Under the pieces are notes generated by a model. It saw only the letters and a list, made by a program, of their open reading frames with translations, was not told the DNA's origin and ran no database searches. The translations under genes were made by a program, and so were the position numbers. Below, one piece after another: positions 1-5,707 of a DNA stretch of 7,164 nt. How positions within the stretch are numbered: position 1 is the first letter of the stretch; every line of letters begins with the position of its first letter. The DNA comes from Chthonomonadaceae bacterium (GTDB lineage Bacteria > Armatimonadota > Chthonomonadetes > Chthonomonadales > Chthonomonadaceae), in the NCBI GenBank assembly GCA_014377395.1, contig JACMPS010000193.1, positions 1 through 7,164 on the forward strand. Direction: 5' to 3'.

Positions 1-2
1 AA

Positions 3-197
3 GACAAGCGCCTCTCTGAAATTGCTTTGCGCTACACTCTCTCGATGCCCGTTACGGCGGCGGTTCCTCCTGGAGATTTGCGTCTTTTCCGGTGGGCATT
101 GGAGTTTGCAGAGCGATATACGCCGATCACACCCGAGGAAAAAGCCGAACTCTTGCAGGAAGCAAAGGGCTTGGAACCGATCTTCAAGGCGGCTTGA
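3..197 (+). CDS. Aldo/keto reductase-like protein, C-terminal fragment
   Basis: An open frame enters from the left edge and ends at TGA 195-197, giving 64 residues of a C-terminus. It contains ALRYTLSMPVTAAVPPGD, followed by RWALEFAERYTPITPEEKAEL and a final LEPIFKAA. This pattern (a helix, a 'P-V-T-A-A-x-P-P-G' strand and turn, then 'aerytP-lt-peE') matches my memory of the C-terminal end of bacterial aldo/keto reductase family proteins, which are NAD(P)H-dependent carbonyl oxidoreductases with a TIM-barrel fold. The catalytic Asp-Tyr-Lys-His residues would lie upstream of the window, so activity cannot be judged. The gene lies 30 bases before the Smr-domain gene on the same strand, and the two may be co-transcribed. 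The family call rests on recall of a C-terminal pattern, so it is moderately secure; the substrate is unknown. Confidence 0.62.
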   Translation, partial: DKRLSEIALRYTLSMPVTAAVPPGDLRLFRWALEFAERYTPITPEEKAELLQEAKGLEPIFKAA

Positions 198-227
198 TCT
201 TTTGCCGGAACAGAAAAGACAGACACC

Positions 228-710
228 ATGAAATTAAAGTTGGATTTGCACCCGATTTTCAGCGACTCGGCAAAGATCGAAACCGCGTTGCAAAGCATTA
301 TCGAAGAGGCAATCGAGAAGCGGGCAACGGAAGTGGAGATCATTCCCGGCAAAGGATCGGGGGCATTGAAAAAGTCGGTGATTCGCTTTCTGGATCGTCC
401 TGACATCAAAGCCCTGTATCATCGAATGGAAAAAGACGGGGATAACTGGGGGCGGTTGTTCGTTCATTTTCGGCATGAGCGCAATGATAGCCCCGGCAAG
501 CAAACCGCCCCTGTCGCTATGATTGTACCCATGCTGGAGGTTGCGTGTGCGTGTTGCACGGAAGCCATTCGTCTCCCGGAACCGGAAGAGCCGTTTGATC
601 CGGTTCTGGTGGATTGTCCCTGGTGCGGTTCGCCGAATCGAGTGCGGTTTCGGCGAGACCGCGCCAACATTTTTCACCTCAACACCCGATTGGATTATGG
701 AGAGGGTTAG
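228..710 (+). CDS. Small Smr-domain protein with C-terminal zinc ribbon
   Basis: This 160-residue protein has two modules. Residues about 3-86 look like an Smr domain (the MutS2 C-terminal type): LDLH near the N-terminus, a long helix rich in Glu, Lys and Ala, the signature EIIPGKGSGALKKSVIRFL at about 37-55, and a final strand RLFVHFRH. Smr domains bind or nick DNA or RNA, and in MutS2 and related proteins they act on branched DNA or on collided ribosomes and mRNA. Residues about 105-140 hold CACC and, 29 residues later, CPWCGSPN, which suggests a four-cysteine zinc ribbon. The usual LDLHG is LDLHP here. The ATG at 228 fits the domain boundary, although the upstream sequence (AGAAAAGACAGACACC) has only a weak ribosome-binding site. 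No signal peptide or membrane segment is seen, so it is probably cytoplasmic. The Smr call is good; the nucleic acid target is unknown. Confidence 0.82.
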   Translation: MKLKLDLHPIFSDSAKIETALQSIIEEAIEKRATEVEIIPGKGSGALKKSVIRFLDRPDIKALYHRMEKDGDNWGRLFVHFRHERNDSPGKQTAPVAMIVPMLEVACACCTEAIRLPEPEEPFDPVLVDCPWCGSPNRVRFRRDRANIFHLNTRLDYGEG

Positions 711-730
711 CCTTAGCCCTTTTCTTCTCA

Positions 731-781
731 GTCCACGAAGGTGGACTTCGCGCCTTTGTAGCCGGGGAATTTATTCCCCGG
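731..781. repeat. Double-hairpin intergenic repeat
   Basis: Two inverted repeats sit side by side just past the Smr gene. The first is GTCCAC-GAAG-GTGGAC (731-746, 6-bp stem). The second is CCGGGGAA-TTTA-TTCCCCGG (762-781, 8-bp stem), and they are joined by TTCGCGCCTTTGTAG. I recall very similar 'gtccac...gtggacttcg...gtagcc' units as high-copy intergenic repeats in several bacterial phyla, but only one copy is present here, so dispersal cannot be shown from this window. Its place between convergent genes suits a two-way transcription barrier, but neither side has a T-run. Confidence 0.6.
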
Positions 782-791
782 TAGCAAAACC

Positions 792-829
792 TCAATCACA
801 AATGGGCGCAACATTGACAAACGGGCGCA
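792..829. repeat. 19-base tandem duplication, two imperfect copies
   Basis: Bases 792-810 and 811-829 are adjacent 19-base units that agree at 15 of 19 positions. Both contain CA-CAAA or GACAAA followed by GGGCGCA. The second unit runs straight into the hairpin that ends at the stop codon of the converging gene, which suggests the repeat grew by local duplication. No function is evident. Confidence 0.5.
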
Positions 830-846
830 GCAAGCGACGCCCCTAC
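823..846. repeat. GGGCG...CGCCC hairpin repeat overlapping a stop codon
   Basis: GGGCG (823-827) and CGCCC (838-842) form a 5-bp stem around CAGCAAGCGA, followed by CTAC. On the - strand this reads GTAGGGGCGTCGCTTGCTGC and onwards, a form I remember as a common dispersed repeat in bacterial intergenic DNA. The TAG at its start is the stop codon of the hypothetical gene 843-1196. As a terminator for that gene it would be weak, since the - strand continues GTTTGTC with only three T in a row. Confidence 0.45.
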
Positions 847-1196
847 TCGCCCTTGATCAGTTGAGACAGCGTAGGAGTTTTGACAAAGGCGCGGTATTCG
901 TCCGGGTAAAGCAGATGCAGGAAAAATGAAACAGGCGGTTTTTCGATCAGGGTTTGGACACGGGCGTACTGCTCAGGTGCAAGGGCGCGTAGCCCGTCGA
1001 GGTGCGTTTCACTGACCTGCAACAGCCCCGCGTACTCGTAAAAGGAAATGCCCCACACCGTTGTAAAGCCCATGTCGGTGTGAATGACAATGTTGTCGTT
1101 GAGAACGAGAGTACGAGCGAAGTTGCTATCGAACTCGGCGAAAGTCACCTCGAACGAATCGTCTTCCTCATCATAATAGAGTTCGAATGAAGCCAT
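843..1196 (-). CDS. Hypothetical acidic 117-residue protein after rpe
   Basis: I do not recognise a function. The protein begins MASFELYYDEEDDSFEVTFA and continues with a strand-rich region and NDNIVIHTD, which resembles small DUF2283-like proteins ('YD.e.D...V.f'). The second half (about 65-117) is helical and contains ALAPEQYARVQTLIEKPPVSFFLHLLYPDEYRAF. No membrane segment or signal peptide is seen. The frame stays open further upstream inside rpe, but ATG at 1196 is the better start. It lies one base after the rpe TAG, has GGGG ten bases upstream, and excludes an Arg/Lys-rich extension that is only an out-of-frame reading of rpe. The tight spacing implies translational coupling to rpe. The TAG stop falls at the edge of an intergenic hairpin repeat, so the native C-terminus may have been changed by repeat insertion. 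It is the last gene of the - strand cluster. Confidence 0.75.
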   Translation of the reverse strand: MASFELYYDEEDDSFEVTFAEFDSNFARTLVLNDNIVIHTDMGFTTVWGISFYEYAGLLQVSETHLDGLRALAPEQYARVQTLIEKPPVSFFLHLLYPDEYRAFVKTPTLSQLIKGE

Positions 1197-1197
1197 G

Positions 1198-1899
1198 CTA
1201 CGCTTTCCCCGCCGTGTGAAGCGTTGTTGCCAATGCCTTTTCGCGCAATCCTCTGACCGCTTCCGTAACGCCCTCTTTCGCGCCATAAACGGAACTCCCC
1301 GCCACCAGCACATTCGCCCCCGCTCTTACCGCCGCCTCTACCGTCTCAAGCGTGGCTCCCCCGTCTATCTCGATCAAAATAGGGCGTGAAGACCGATCCG
1401 CCATGCGCTTTGCATCGGTGAGTTTGGGGAGCATCGAAGCCAGAAATGTCTGTCCTCCAAAACCGGGATTGACCGTCATCACGTTGATCAGGTCAATATC
1501 TTCCAGCACATATTCCAGAAAATCGAGGGGCGTATGCGGGTTCAGTGCTACTCCTACCCGTTTGCCAAGTGCCTTGATTCGGGAGAGCGTGCGTTGCAAA
1601 TGCAGACACGCTTCGACCTGCACCGTAATTCCGTCCGCACCCGCGTTTGCAAAGTCTCCGAGATATTGATCCGGGTTTTCGATCATCAGGTGGACATCGA
1701 AAAACGCGGAGGAGTGAGGGCGCAACGCCTTCACCATAGTGTAACCGAACGTAAAATTCGGCACGAAATGCCCGTCCATAATATCAATATGTAGGTATTC
1801 GGCTCCGGCACTCTCCGCACTCTGCGCAGAGAGCGCGAGGTGAGAGAAATCCGCTGAAAGGATCGAAGGGGCAATGATAATTTCGTTTGTAGTGGACAT
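1198..1899 (-). CDS. rpe: Ribulose-phosphate 3-epimerase
   Basis: Rpe interconverts ribulose 5-phosphate and xylulose 5-phosphate in the pentose phosphate and Calvin pathways. The 233-residue product covers the whole TIM barrel (the usual length is about 220-230). Motifs in order are APSILSADF (10-18), HIDIMDGHFVPN (37-48), DVHLMIENP (68-76), LNPHTP (119-124), MTVNPGFGGQ (141-150), IEIDGGA (176-182) and the phosphate-binding VAGSSVYG (199-206). The expected metal ligands His37, Asp39, His70 and Asp179 are present; Asp39 and Asp179 also serve as the acid/base pair. The family usually has His in a 'HxEA' strand, but here it is Gln94 (TVQVEAC). ATG at 1899 is followed at once by family sequence; no clear ribosome-binding site is seen. 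The gene lies 42 bases after the kinase stop. The pknB-rpe pairing echoes the Firmicutes prpC-prkC-rsgA-rpe order without rsgA. Confidence 0.97.
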   Translation of the reverse strand: MSTTNEIIIAPSILSADFSHLALSAQSAESAGAEYLHIDIMDGHFVPNFTFGYTMVKALRPHSSAFFDVHLMIENPDQYLGDFANAGADGITVQVEACLHLQRTLSRIKALGKRVGVALNPHTPLDFLEYVLEDIDLINVMTVNPGFGGQTFLASMLPKLTDAKRMADRSSRPILIEIDGGATLETVEAAVRAGANVLVAGSSVYGAKEGVTEAVRGLREKALATTLHTAGKA

Positions 1900-1900
1900 G

Positions 1901-1936
1901 ATAAAAAGAAAATTAGAACGGAAATCGCGTCTCCGT
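1901..1936 (-). terminator. Weak terminator-like hairpin between pknB and rpe
   Basis: Read on the - strand, ACGGA (1936-1932) pairs with TCCGT (1922-1918) around a short loop, and a T-rich stretch TAATTTTCTTTTTAT follows up to the rpe start. The stem is only 5 bp, so it would be at most a partial terminator or attenuator that lowers rpe expression relative to the kinase. It could also be chance, because the T-rich stretch may just be an unstructured leader. Confidence 0.22.
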
Positions 1937-1941
1937 CTTCG

Positions 1942-3789
1942 CTATTTCTGATAGTTGAACTCTTGTTGGAGTACGTTGTCGTAGTAAATGCGTACCTTGA
2001 TTTTGCGTCCGAAATAGGTAAATGAGATCGGAATTTTATCGTTTTCGTTGTAGGATTCGTCTATCACGGTGTGATCTCCTATCGAATCCGTGTACTCGAC
2101 TCTCACCTGTCGGCTCCCGTGTTTGTCCGGGCGCACCACCACGCGACCTGAGTAGGTGTGGGTCTCCTCGGAAGAAGTCGATTCTACCGTAGGTTTGGAC
2201 GAATCAGGGTTGGAAGGTGGCGAACCTAAAATGGGTGTATCGGGATTCGGTTCAGGGGTTGTTACCTCCGTCGTTTTAATTTCGGAGCCGTCACTCAGCA
2301 CAATGTTGATGTCTGAGTCATGCTGAACTCGCTTTGCGCTATTTTGTCGGATAATCCGTCCAAACTCGATTTTATCGCTGTTCTCCGACTTCACGGCACC
2401 GACTTTCAGCCCGATCTGCTTCAGTTTTTCCTCGGCTTCTTCCTGTGTCAGTCCAACCAGGGAGGGGACATCCACATAGTTGGGTCCCTTGCTGTACCAG
2501 ACATTGAGAAGTGAACCGGGGCGCAACTGAGAACCCGGGTCTTTGTCGGTGCGATAAACGATATTGCGGGGTTTGTCCAGATATTCGCCATGTTCGTTGA
2601 GCTTTACTTTGAGGGTTGTGGCGAGTTTCCGCATGTCCTCAATGCTCTTGCCAATGAACTGAGGCGCAAGAACCCGCTTCGGCTCGACCCAGTTAAAGGA
2701 GTAAATGCCCACCATGACAAGCACACACCCAAAAATAATAGCGACAACCGCCGCAATCGCGGCTTTGAGATAAATGGAAACACGTTCGTCTCGTGCGCGA
2801 AGTCGGTTTGAGTTTTGTTGCGGCATAGGAATTGCTTGACTGGAGGCGGCAACTTCCGCCACTGCCTCCGAACGGCGCGAAGTCACCTTTTCCATGACGG
2901 CAGGTCTCTCTCCGGCAAGCGAATATTTTTCGACATCAATGGGAGACCAGGAAAGGGATTTGCCAAAACGGAGCGCATCACGCACGGCTTTCAGGTCGTT
3001 CAGCAGTTCAGCAGCGGTGCGATAGCGGGTCTCAGTGCGCTTCTGAAGGCACTTGCAAATAATGCCCTCAATGGCTTTGGGAACGCCGGGATTGATCGTG
3101 CGGGAGGAAGGAATATCGGAAAAAGCGTGTTGATCAGCGATTGACTCGGGAGTGTCACCGGAATAAACCGGAGAACCCGTCAACATCTCGTACAAAATAG
3201 CACCAACCGCGTAGAGGTCTCCCGAAGCGGTTCCAGGGAGCGTGGTGGATAGTTCCGGGGCGTGATAGGGAGCCGAACGTAAAGCAATCGAACGCTGTGC
3301 CTGCGGAGAGCGGGAGACCCCTCGTTGCACTCCAAAGTCGGTGATTTTAAGGGTGCCTTCGGGGGAAACCACGATATTTTGAGGACGTAGATCACCGTGA
3401 AATTGTCCGAGGCTGTGCGCGTAATGCAACGCTTCACCGAGCGCAACCGCAAAATCTACGGCTACTGACATCGTGAATGGAGCAATCCGCCGAATCCGTT
3501 CTTTAAGATTGATTCCACGCACAAATTCCGTGATCAGGTAGGGAGTTTCACCTTCCTGCCCGAACTCCATGAAGTGGGTGATGCTGGGATGATCGAGCAG
3601 GGCAGCGGCGTTCATCCCGCTTTTCAGCCCCTCCTGAAAAAGAGAGTCGGCGGCGGCAGTGGGCGTCAGAGCCTTGACTGCAACTACCCGATTTGCAACG
3701 CGATCCCGCGCCTTGTAGACGGTGAAAAGTGGGCTTTCGCCAACCTTTTCCAGAACTTCGTAGCGTTGACCGACCAGTTGATTGATCAC
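1942..3789 (-). CDS. pknB: Membrane Ser/Thr protein kinase with PASTA domains
   Basis: This 615-residue receptor kinase is of the PknB/PrkC/Stk type, which phosphorylates Ser/Thr of cell-wall, division and metabolic proteins. The kinase domain is about 10-272: VAVK (Lys39), a likely helix-C Glu53, HGDLRPQN (131-138, Asp133 and Asn138), DFG (151-153) and APE (177-179). A juxtamembrane linker leads to one membrane helix at about 342-365. Two PASTA domains follow (about 373-434 and 438-500), then a Pro/Ser/Thr-rich stretch (505-545) and a strand-rich C-terminal domain (about 547-615). PASTA domains of this family bind peptidoglycan fragments. Several core motifs are unusual: the nucleotide loop reads VGESPLFTVY with only one Gly, HRD is HGD, and DLKPEN is DLRPQN. 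The start is GTG; it overlaps the upstream gene's TGA in GTGA and has GAGGGG 11 bases upstream. No PP2C phosphatase gene is adjacent. Kinase membership is certain; full activity is likely but not assured. Confidence 0.94.
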   Translation of the reverse strand: MINQLVGQRYEVLEKVGESPLFTVYKARDRVANRVVAVKALTPTAAADSLFQEGLKSGMNAAALLDHPSITHFMEFGQEGETPYLITEFVRGINLKERIRRIAPFTMSVAVDFAVALGEALHYAHSLGQFHGDLRPQNIVVSPEGTLKITDFGVQRGVSRSPQAQRSIALRSAPYHAPELSTTLPGTASGDLYAVGAILYEMLTGSPVYSGDTPESIADQHAFSDIPSSRTINPGVPKAIEGIICKCLQKRTETRYRTAAELLNDLKAVRDALRFGKSLSWSPIDVEKYSLAGERPAVMEKVTSRRSEAVAEVAASSQAIPMPQQNSNRLRARDERVSIYLKAAIAAVVAIIFGCVLVMVGIYSFNWVEPKRVLAPQFIGKSIEDMRKLATTLKVKLNEHGEYLDKPRNIVYRTDKDPGSQLRPGSLLNVWYSKGPNYVDVPSLVGLTQEEAEEKLKQIGLKVGAVKSENSDKIEFGRIIRQNSAKRVQHDSDINIVLSDGSEIKTTEVTTPEPNPDTPILGSPPSNPDSSKPTVESTSSEETHTYSGRVVVRPDKHGSRQVRVEYTDSIGDHTVIDESYNENDKIPISFTYFGRKIKVRIYYDNVLQQEFNYQK

Positions 3790-4043
3790 CGTTTCATGTT
3801 CCCCTCAGTTACCGCTTCGGAAGTCGCTTTGAAACTAGTGAGAGGGCGATTTCGCCTTCGCGAAATTCCGTAAACCACAATCGAAGCGATCAATAATACA
3901 TAGTACGCGGAGGTCAGGATGCCCTCATCAAAGCCACGCAAAACTTCCGGCGCAATCAAACCCGTCCATAAAAGCAGAGTGCCTGCGATGCCTCGTCCTA
4001 CGAACAGAAAAAGCCAGAGTGTGATCAGAATTTGCAAAGGCAT
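3786..4043 (-). CDS. Small two-helix membrane protein coupled to pknB
   Basis: I do not recognise this 85-residue protein. It has two hydrophobic segments, about 4-30 (ILITLWLFLFVGRGIAGTLL and on) and about 43-60 (LTSAYYVLLIASIVVYGI). A short polar loop with Pro, Glu, Arg and Asp lies between them, and a basic tail SRRRNR begins at about 61. By the positive-inside rule the tail is probably cytoplasmic, which for two helices puts the N-terminus inside as well. The start ATG lies two bases after the aroB stop, and the TGA overlaps the GTG start of the kinase by four bases, so it is probably translated together with both. No catalytic motif is seen. The position suggests a membrane partner or accessory factor of the kinase, but this is inference from context only. 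The length, the clean helix pattern and the coupling make it a likely real gene. Confidence 0.72.
   Translation of the reverse strand: MPLQILITLWLFLFVGRGIAGTLLLWTGLIAPEVLRGFDEGILTSAYYVLLIASIVVYGISRRRNRPLTSFKATSEAVTEGNMKR
3801..3806 (-). promoter_or_regulatory. Ribosome-binding site for the kinase GTG start
   Basis: GAGGGG on the - strand lies inside the 3' end of the small membrane-protein gene, 11 bases before the GTG at 3789. It supports GTG as the true start. The nearby ATG at 3797 is in the other gene's frame. Confidence 0.5.
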
Positions 4044-4045
4044 GA

Positions 4046-5140
4046 TTAGTCGAATAAACTCCGCTCGATCACTTCTCGTGAAACGGTTTGCCCGTAGAGA
4101 ACGCGCCCGACCTCTTCCGCAAGAACAAACTTGAATTCGCCGAAAACCGTTTTTTTGTCTTGCATCATCGCATCGAAAAACTCGGTTTGCGGCAAAGACT
4201 TTGGAAAGCGGGTGGGTAAGCCAAACTCCGAAAGAGCCGCTTCGATTTCTGCGGTAACTGTCATCGGGGTGATCCCTAATTTCTCACCGATCAGGGCTTC
4301 CGAAACCATTCCGATAGCGATGGCTTCTCCGTGTTTGTAGACTTTGTAGTGCGTTGCGGCTTCGATGGCATGACCCACCGTATGTCCAAAGTTCAGAATG
4401 GCGCGAACGTTCTGCTCGGTCTCGTCTTGCTTCACGACCTCCGCTTTGATCTCGCAACAAACGCGAATGATCTCCCCTAGAGCCTCAGTATCACGACTGA
4501 GCAGAGATTTCCTGAGAAAACGGAGACGCTCGAAAAACGATTTGTCCCAGATTATACCATACTTGATCACTTCAGCGAGACCGCTCCGCAGTTCTCGCAG
4601 GGGAAGGCTGTTTAGCGTTTGCGGGTCAATCAAAACCGCACTCGGCTGATAAAACGCACCCACCAGATTTTTGCCTTCGGGCAGGTCTACGGCGGTTTTC
4701 CCCCCGACACTCGCATCTACCTGAGCCAGCAATGTTGTCGGAATTTGCACGAATCGCACCCCTCGCATAAAGGTGGCGGCGGCAAACCCGACCATATCGC
4801 CCAGTACTCCGCCGCCTACGACAACGACCAGCCCTTTACGATCCACGCCCGCCTGTGCAAAACCCGAATAAATTTTCATCATTCCCGCAAGTGTTTTGCG
4901 ATGTTCGCCGGGAGGGTAAACGAGCGTGTGACACCGAACCCCCTCTTTTTCCAAACTTGTGACGAGTGGCGTGACATAGCGCAAAAGCAGAGCCGGATGA
5001 GTCACAAATACAATGGGTTCACTTTGTCGCAGAGAAAGAAGATGCTCAACTGCTACACCATTTGTCAGCAGATGATCTCCGATACCAATGTCGTATTCAC
5101 GCTCGGCTAATCGAACAGGCAAAATGGATAGTTGGCTCAT
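4046..5140 (-). CDS. aroB: 3-dehydroquinate synthase
   Basis: AroB converts 3-deoxy-D-arabino-heptulosonate 7-phosphate to 3-dehydroquinate, the second step of the shikimate pathway, using NAD+ and a divalent metal. The 364 residues cover the whole family. An N-terminal nucleotide-binding half carries VVVVGGGVLGDMVGFAA (105-121), then RFVQIPTTLLAQVDASVGGK (129-148) and GKNLVGAFYQP (156-166). In the metal-binding half, the ligands are predicted as Glu190 (LAEVIKYG), His253 (NFGHTVGHAIE) and His270 (KHGEAIAIGM), with His257 near the active site. QDKK (327-330) is the expected late motif. ATG at 5140 begins the normal N-terminal strand (LPVRLAEREYDIGIG); there is no clear ribosome-binding site. 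The gene lies 36 bases after aroK and two bases before the small membrane-protein gene. Nothing is missing, so an active cytoplasmic enzyme is expected. Confidence 0.98.
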   Translation of the reverse strand: MSQLSILPVRLAEREYDIGIGDHLLTNGVAVEHLLSLRQSEPIVFVTHPALLLRYVTPLVTSLEKEGVRCHTLVYPPGEHRKTLAGMMKIYSGFAQAGVDRKGLVVVVGGGVLGDMVGFAAATFMRGVRFVQIPTTLLAQVDASVGGKTAVDLPEGKNLVGAFYQPSAVLIDPQTLNSLPLRELRSGLAEVIKYGIIWDKSFFERLRFLRKSLLSRDTEALGEIIRVCCEIKAEVVKQDETEQNVRAILNFGHTVGHAIEAATHYKVYKHGEAIAIGMVSEALIGEKLGITPMTVTAEIEAALSEFGLPTRFPKSLPQTEFFDAMMQDKKTVFGEFKFVLAEEVGRVLYGQTVSREVIERSLFD

Positions 5141-5176
5141 GGTGACTTTGCACTTCGATCTTGTGATTTTGCCTCT

Positions 5177-5701
5177 TCAGGACTCTAAAAAGCGACGAAT
5201 AATCTGTTCCGCAATGTCTCCAGGGCGGCGGTTTTCGGAGAGAACATTGAAGTCGGCGGCGTCTCGATAATAGGGTTCTCGCTCAATGAGCATTTCACGG
5301 ATTTTCTGGAGCGGATCGGGGGCGGAGGCGAGTAAGGGGCGCTTATAAGCGTTTTTGCCGCCGACCCGCGACAACAAAACTTCGGGAGAAGCGGAAAGCC
5401 AGAGAACCGTTCCGGTCTCACGCAACACCTCGACATTTGCGTCGGATAGAGCGACGCCGCCACCTGTCGAAATTACCTGTTCTGTTCCCTGTGCCAGTTC
5501 CGCGATCATCTCACGCTCGATGGCACGAAATGCCGTTTCGCCCCTCTCACGGAAAATGTCGGAGACACGACGCCCGATCTTACGTTCGATTAAAGTGTCC
5601 GAATCACGAAATGCAAACCCTAACTCCCTCGCACAAATTTTTCCGATTCGGGTTTTTCCGGTTCCCATAAACCCGATCAAAACAAGATTCGCTTTCGGCA
5701 T
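5177..5701 (-). CDS. aroK: Shikimate kinase
   Basis: AroK phosphorylates shikimate to shikimate 3-phosphate with ATP, the fifth step towards chorismate. The 174-residue protein has the family's usual length and all key motifs. These are Walker A GFMGTGKT (10-17), the shikimate-binding DSD (33-35) and FRAIE (58-62, with Arg59), GGGV (80-83), the lid RPLL with Arg121, and REPYY with Arg141 near the C-terminus. These correspond to the shikimate- and ATP-binding residues known from Mycobacterium tuberculosis shikimate kinase. ATG at 5701 lies six bases after the aroC TGA; no ribosome-binding site stands out, so translation may depend on coupling to aroC. It belongs to an aroC-aroK-aroB block. Confidence 0.98.
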   Translation of the reverse strand: MPKANLVLIGFMGTGKTRIGKICARELGFAFRDSDTLIERKIGRRVSDIFRERGETAFRAIEREMIAELAQGTEQVISTGGGVALSDANVEVLRETGTVLWLSASPEVLLSRVGGKNAYKRPLLASAPDPLQKIREMLIEREPYYRDAADFNVLSENRRPGDIAEQIIRRFLES

Positions 5702-5707
5702 AGGGCA

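Noticed and set aside
731..842. CRISPR array
   Set aside because: The repeats are hairpin units and one 19-base tandem duplication, with no regular spacers and no cas genes nearby.
1197..1313. Extended N-terminus of the 117-residue hypothetical protein
   Set aside because: The extra 39 residues lie inside rpe in another frame and are Arg/Trp-rich. The ATG one base after the rpe stop gives a normal acidic N-terminus.
3320..3762. The kinase read as a dead pseudokinase
   Set aside because: The motifs are unusual, but the ATP-contacting Lys39, catalytic Asp133, Asn138 and the DFG Asp151 are all present, so loss of activity cannot be claimed.
4619..5110. 163-codon open frame on the + strand opposite aroB
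   Set aside because: Antisense to a complete aroB with all motifs; no family pattern and no ribosome-binding site.
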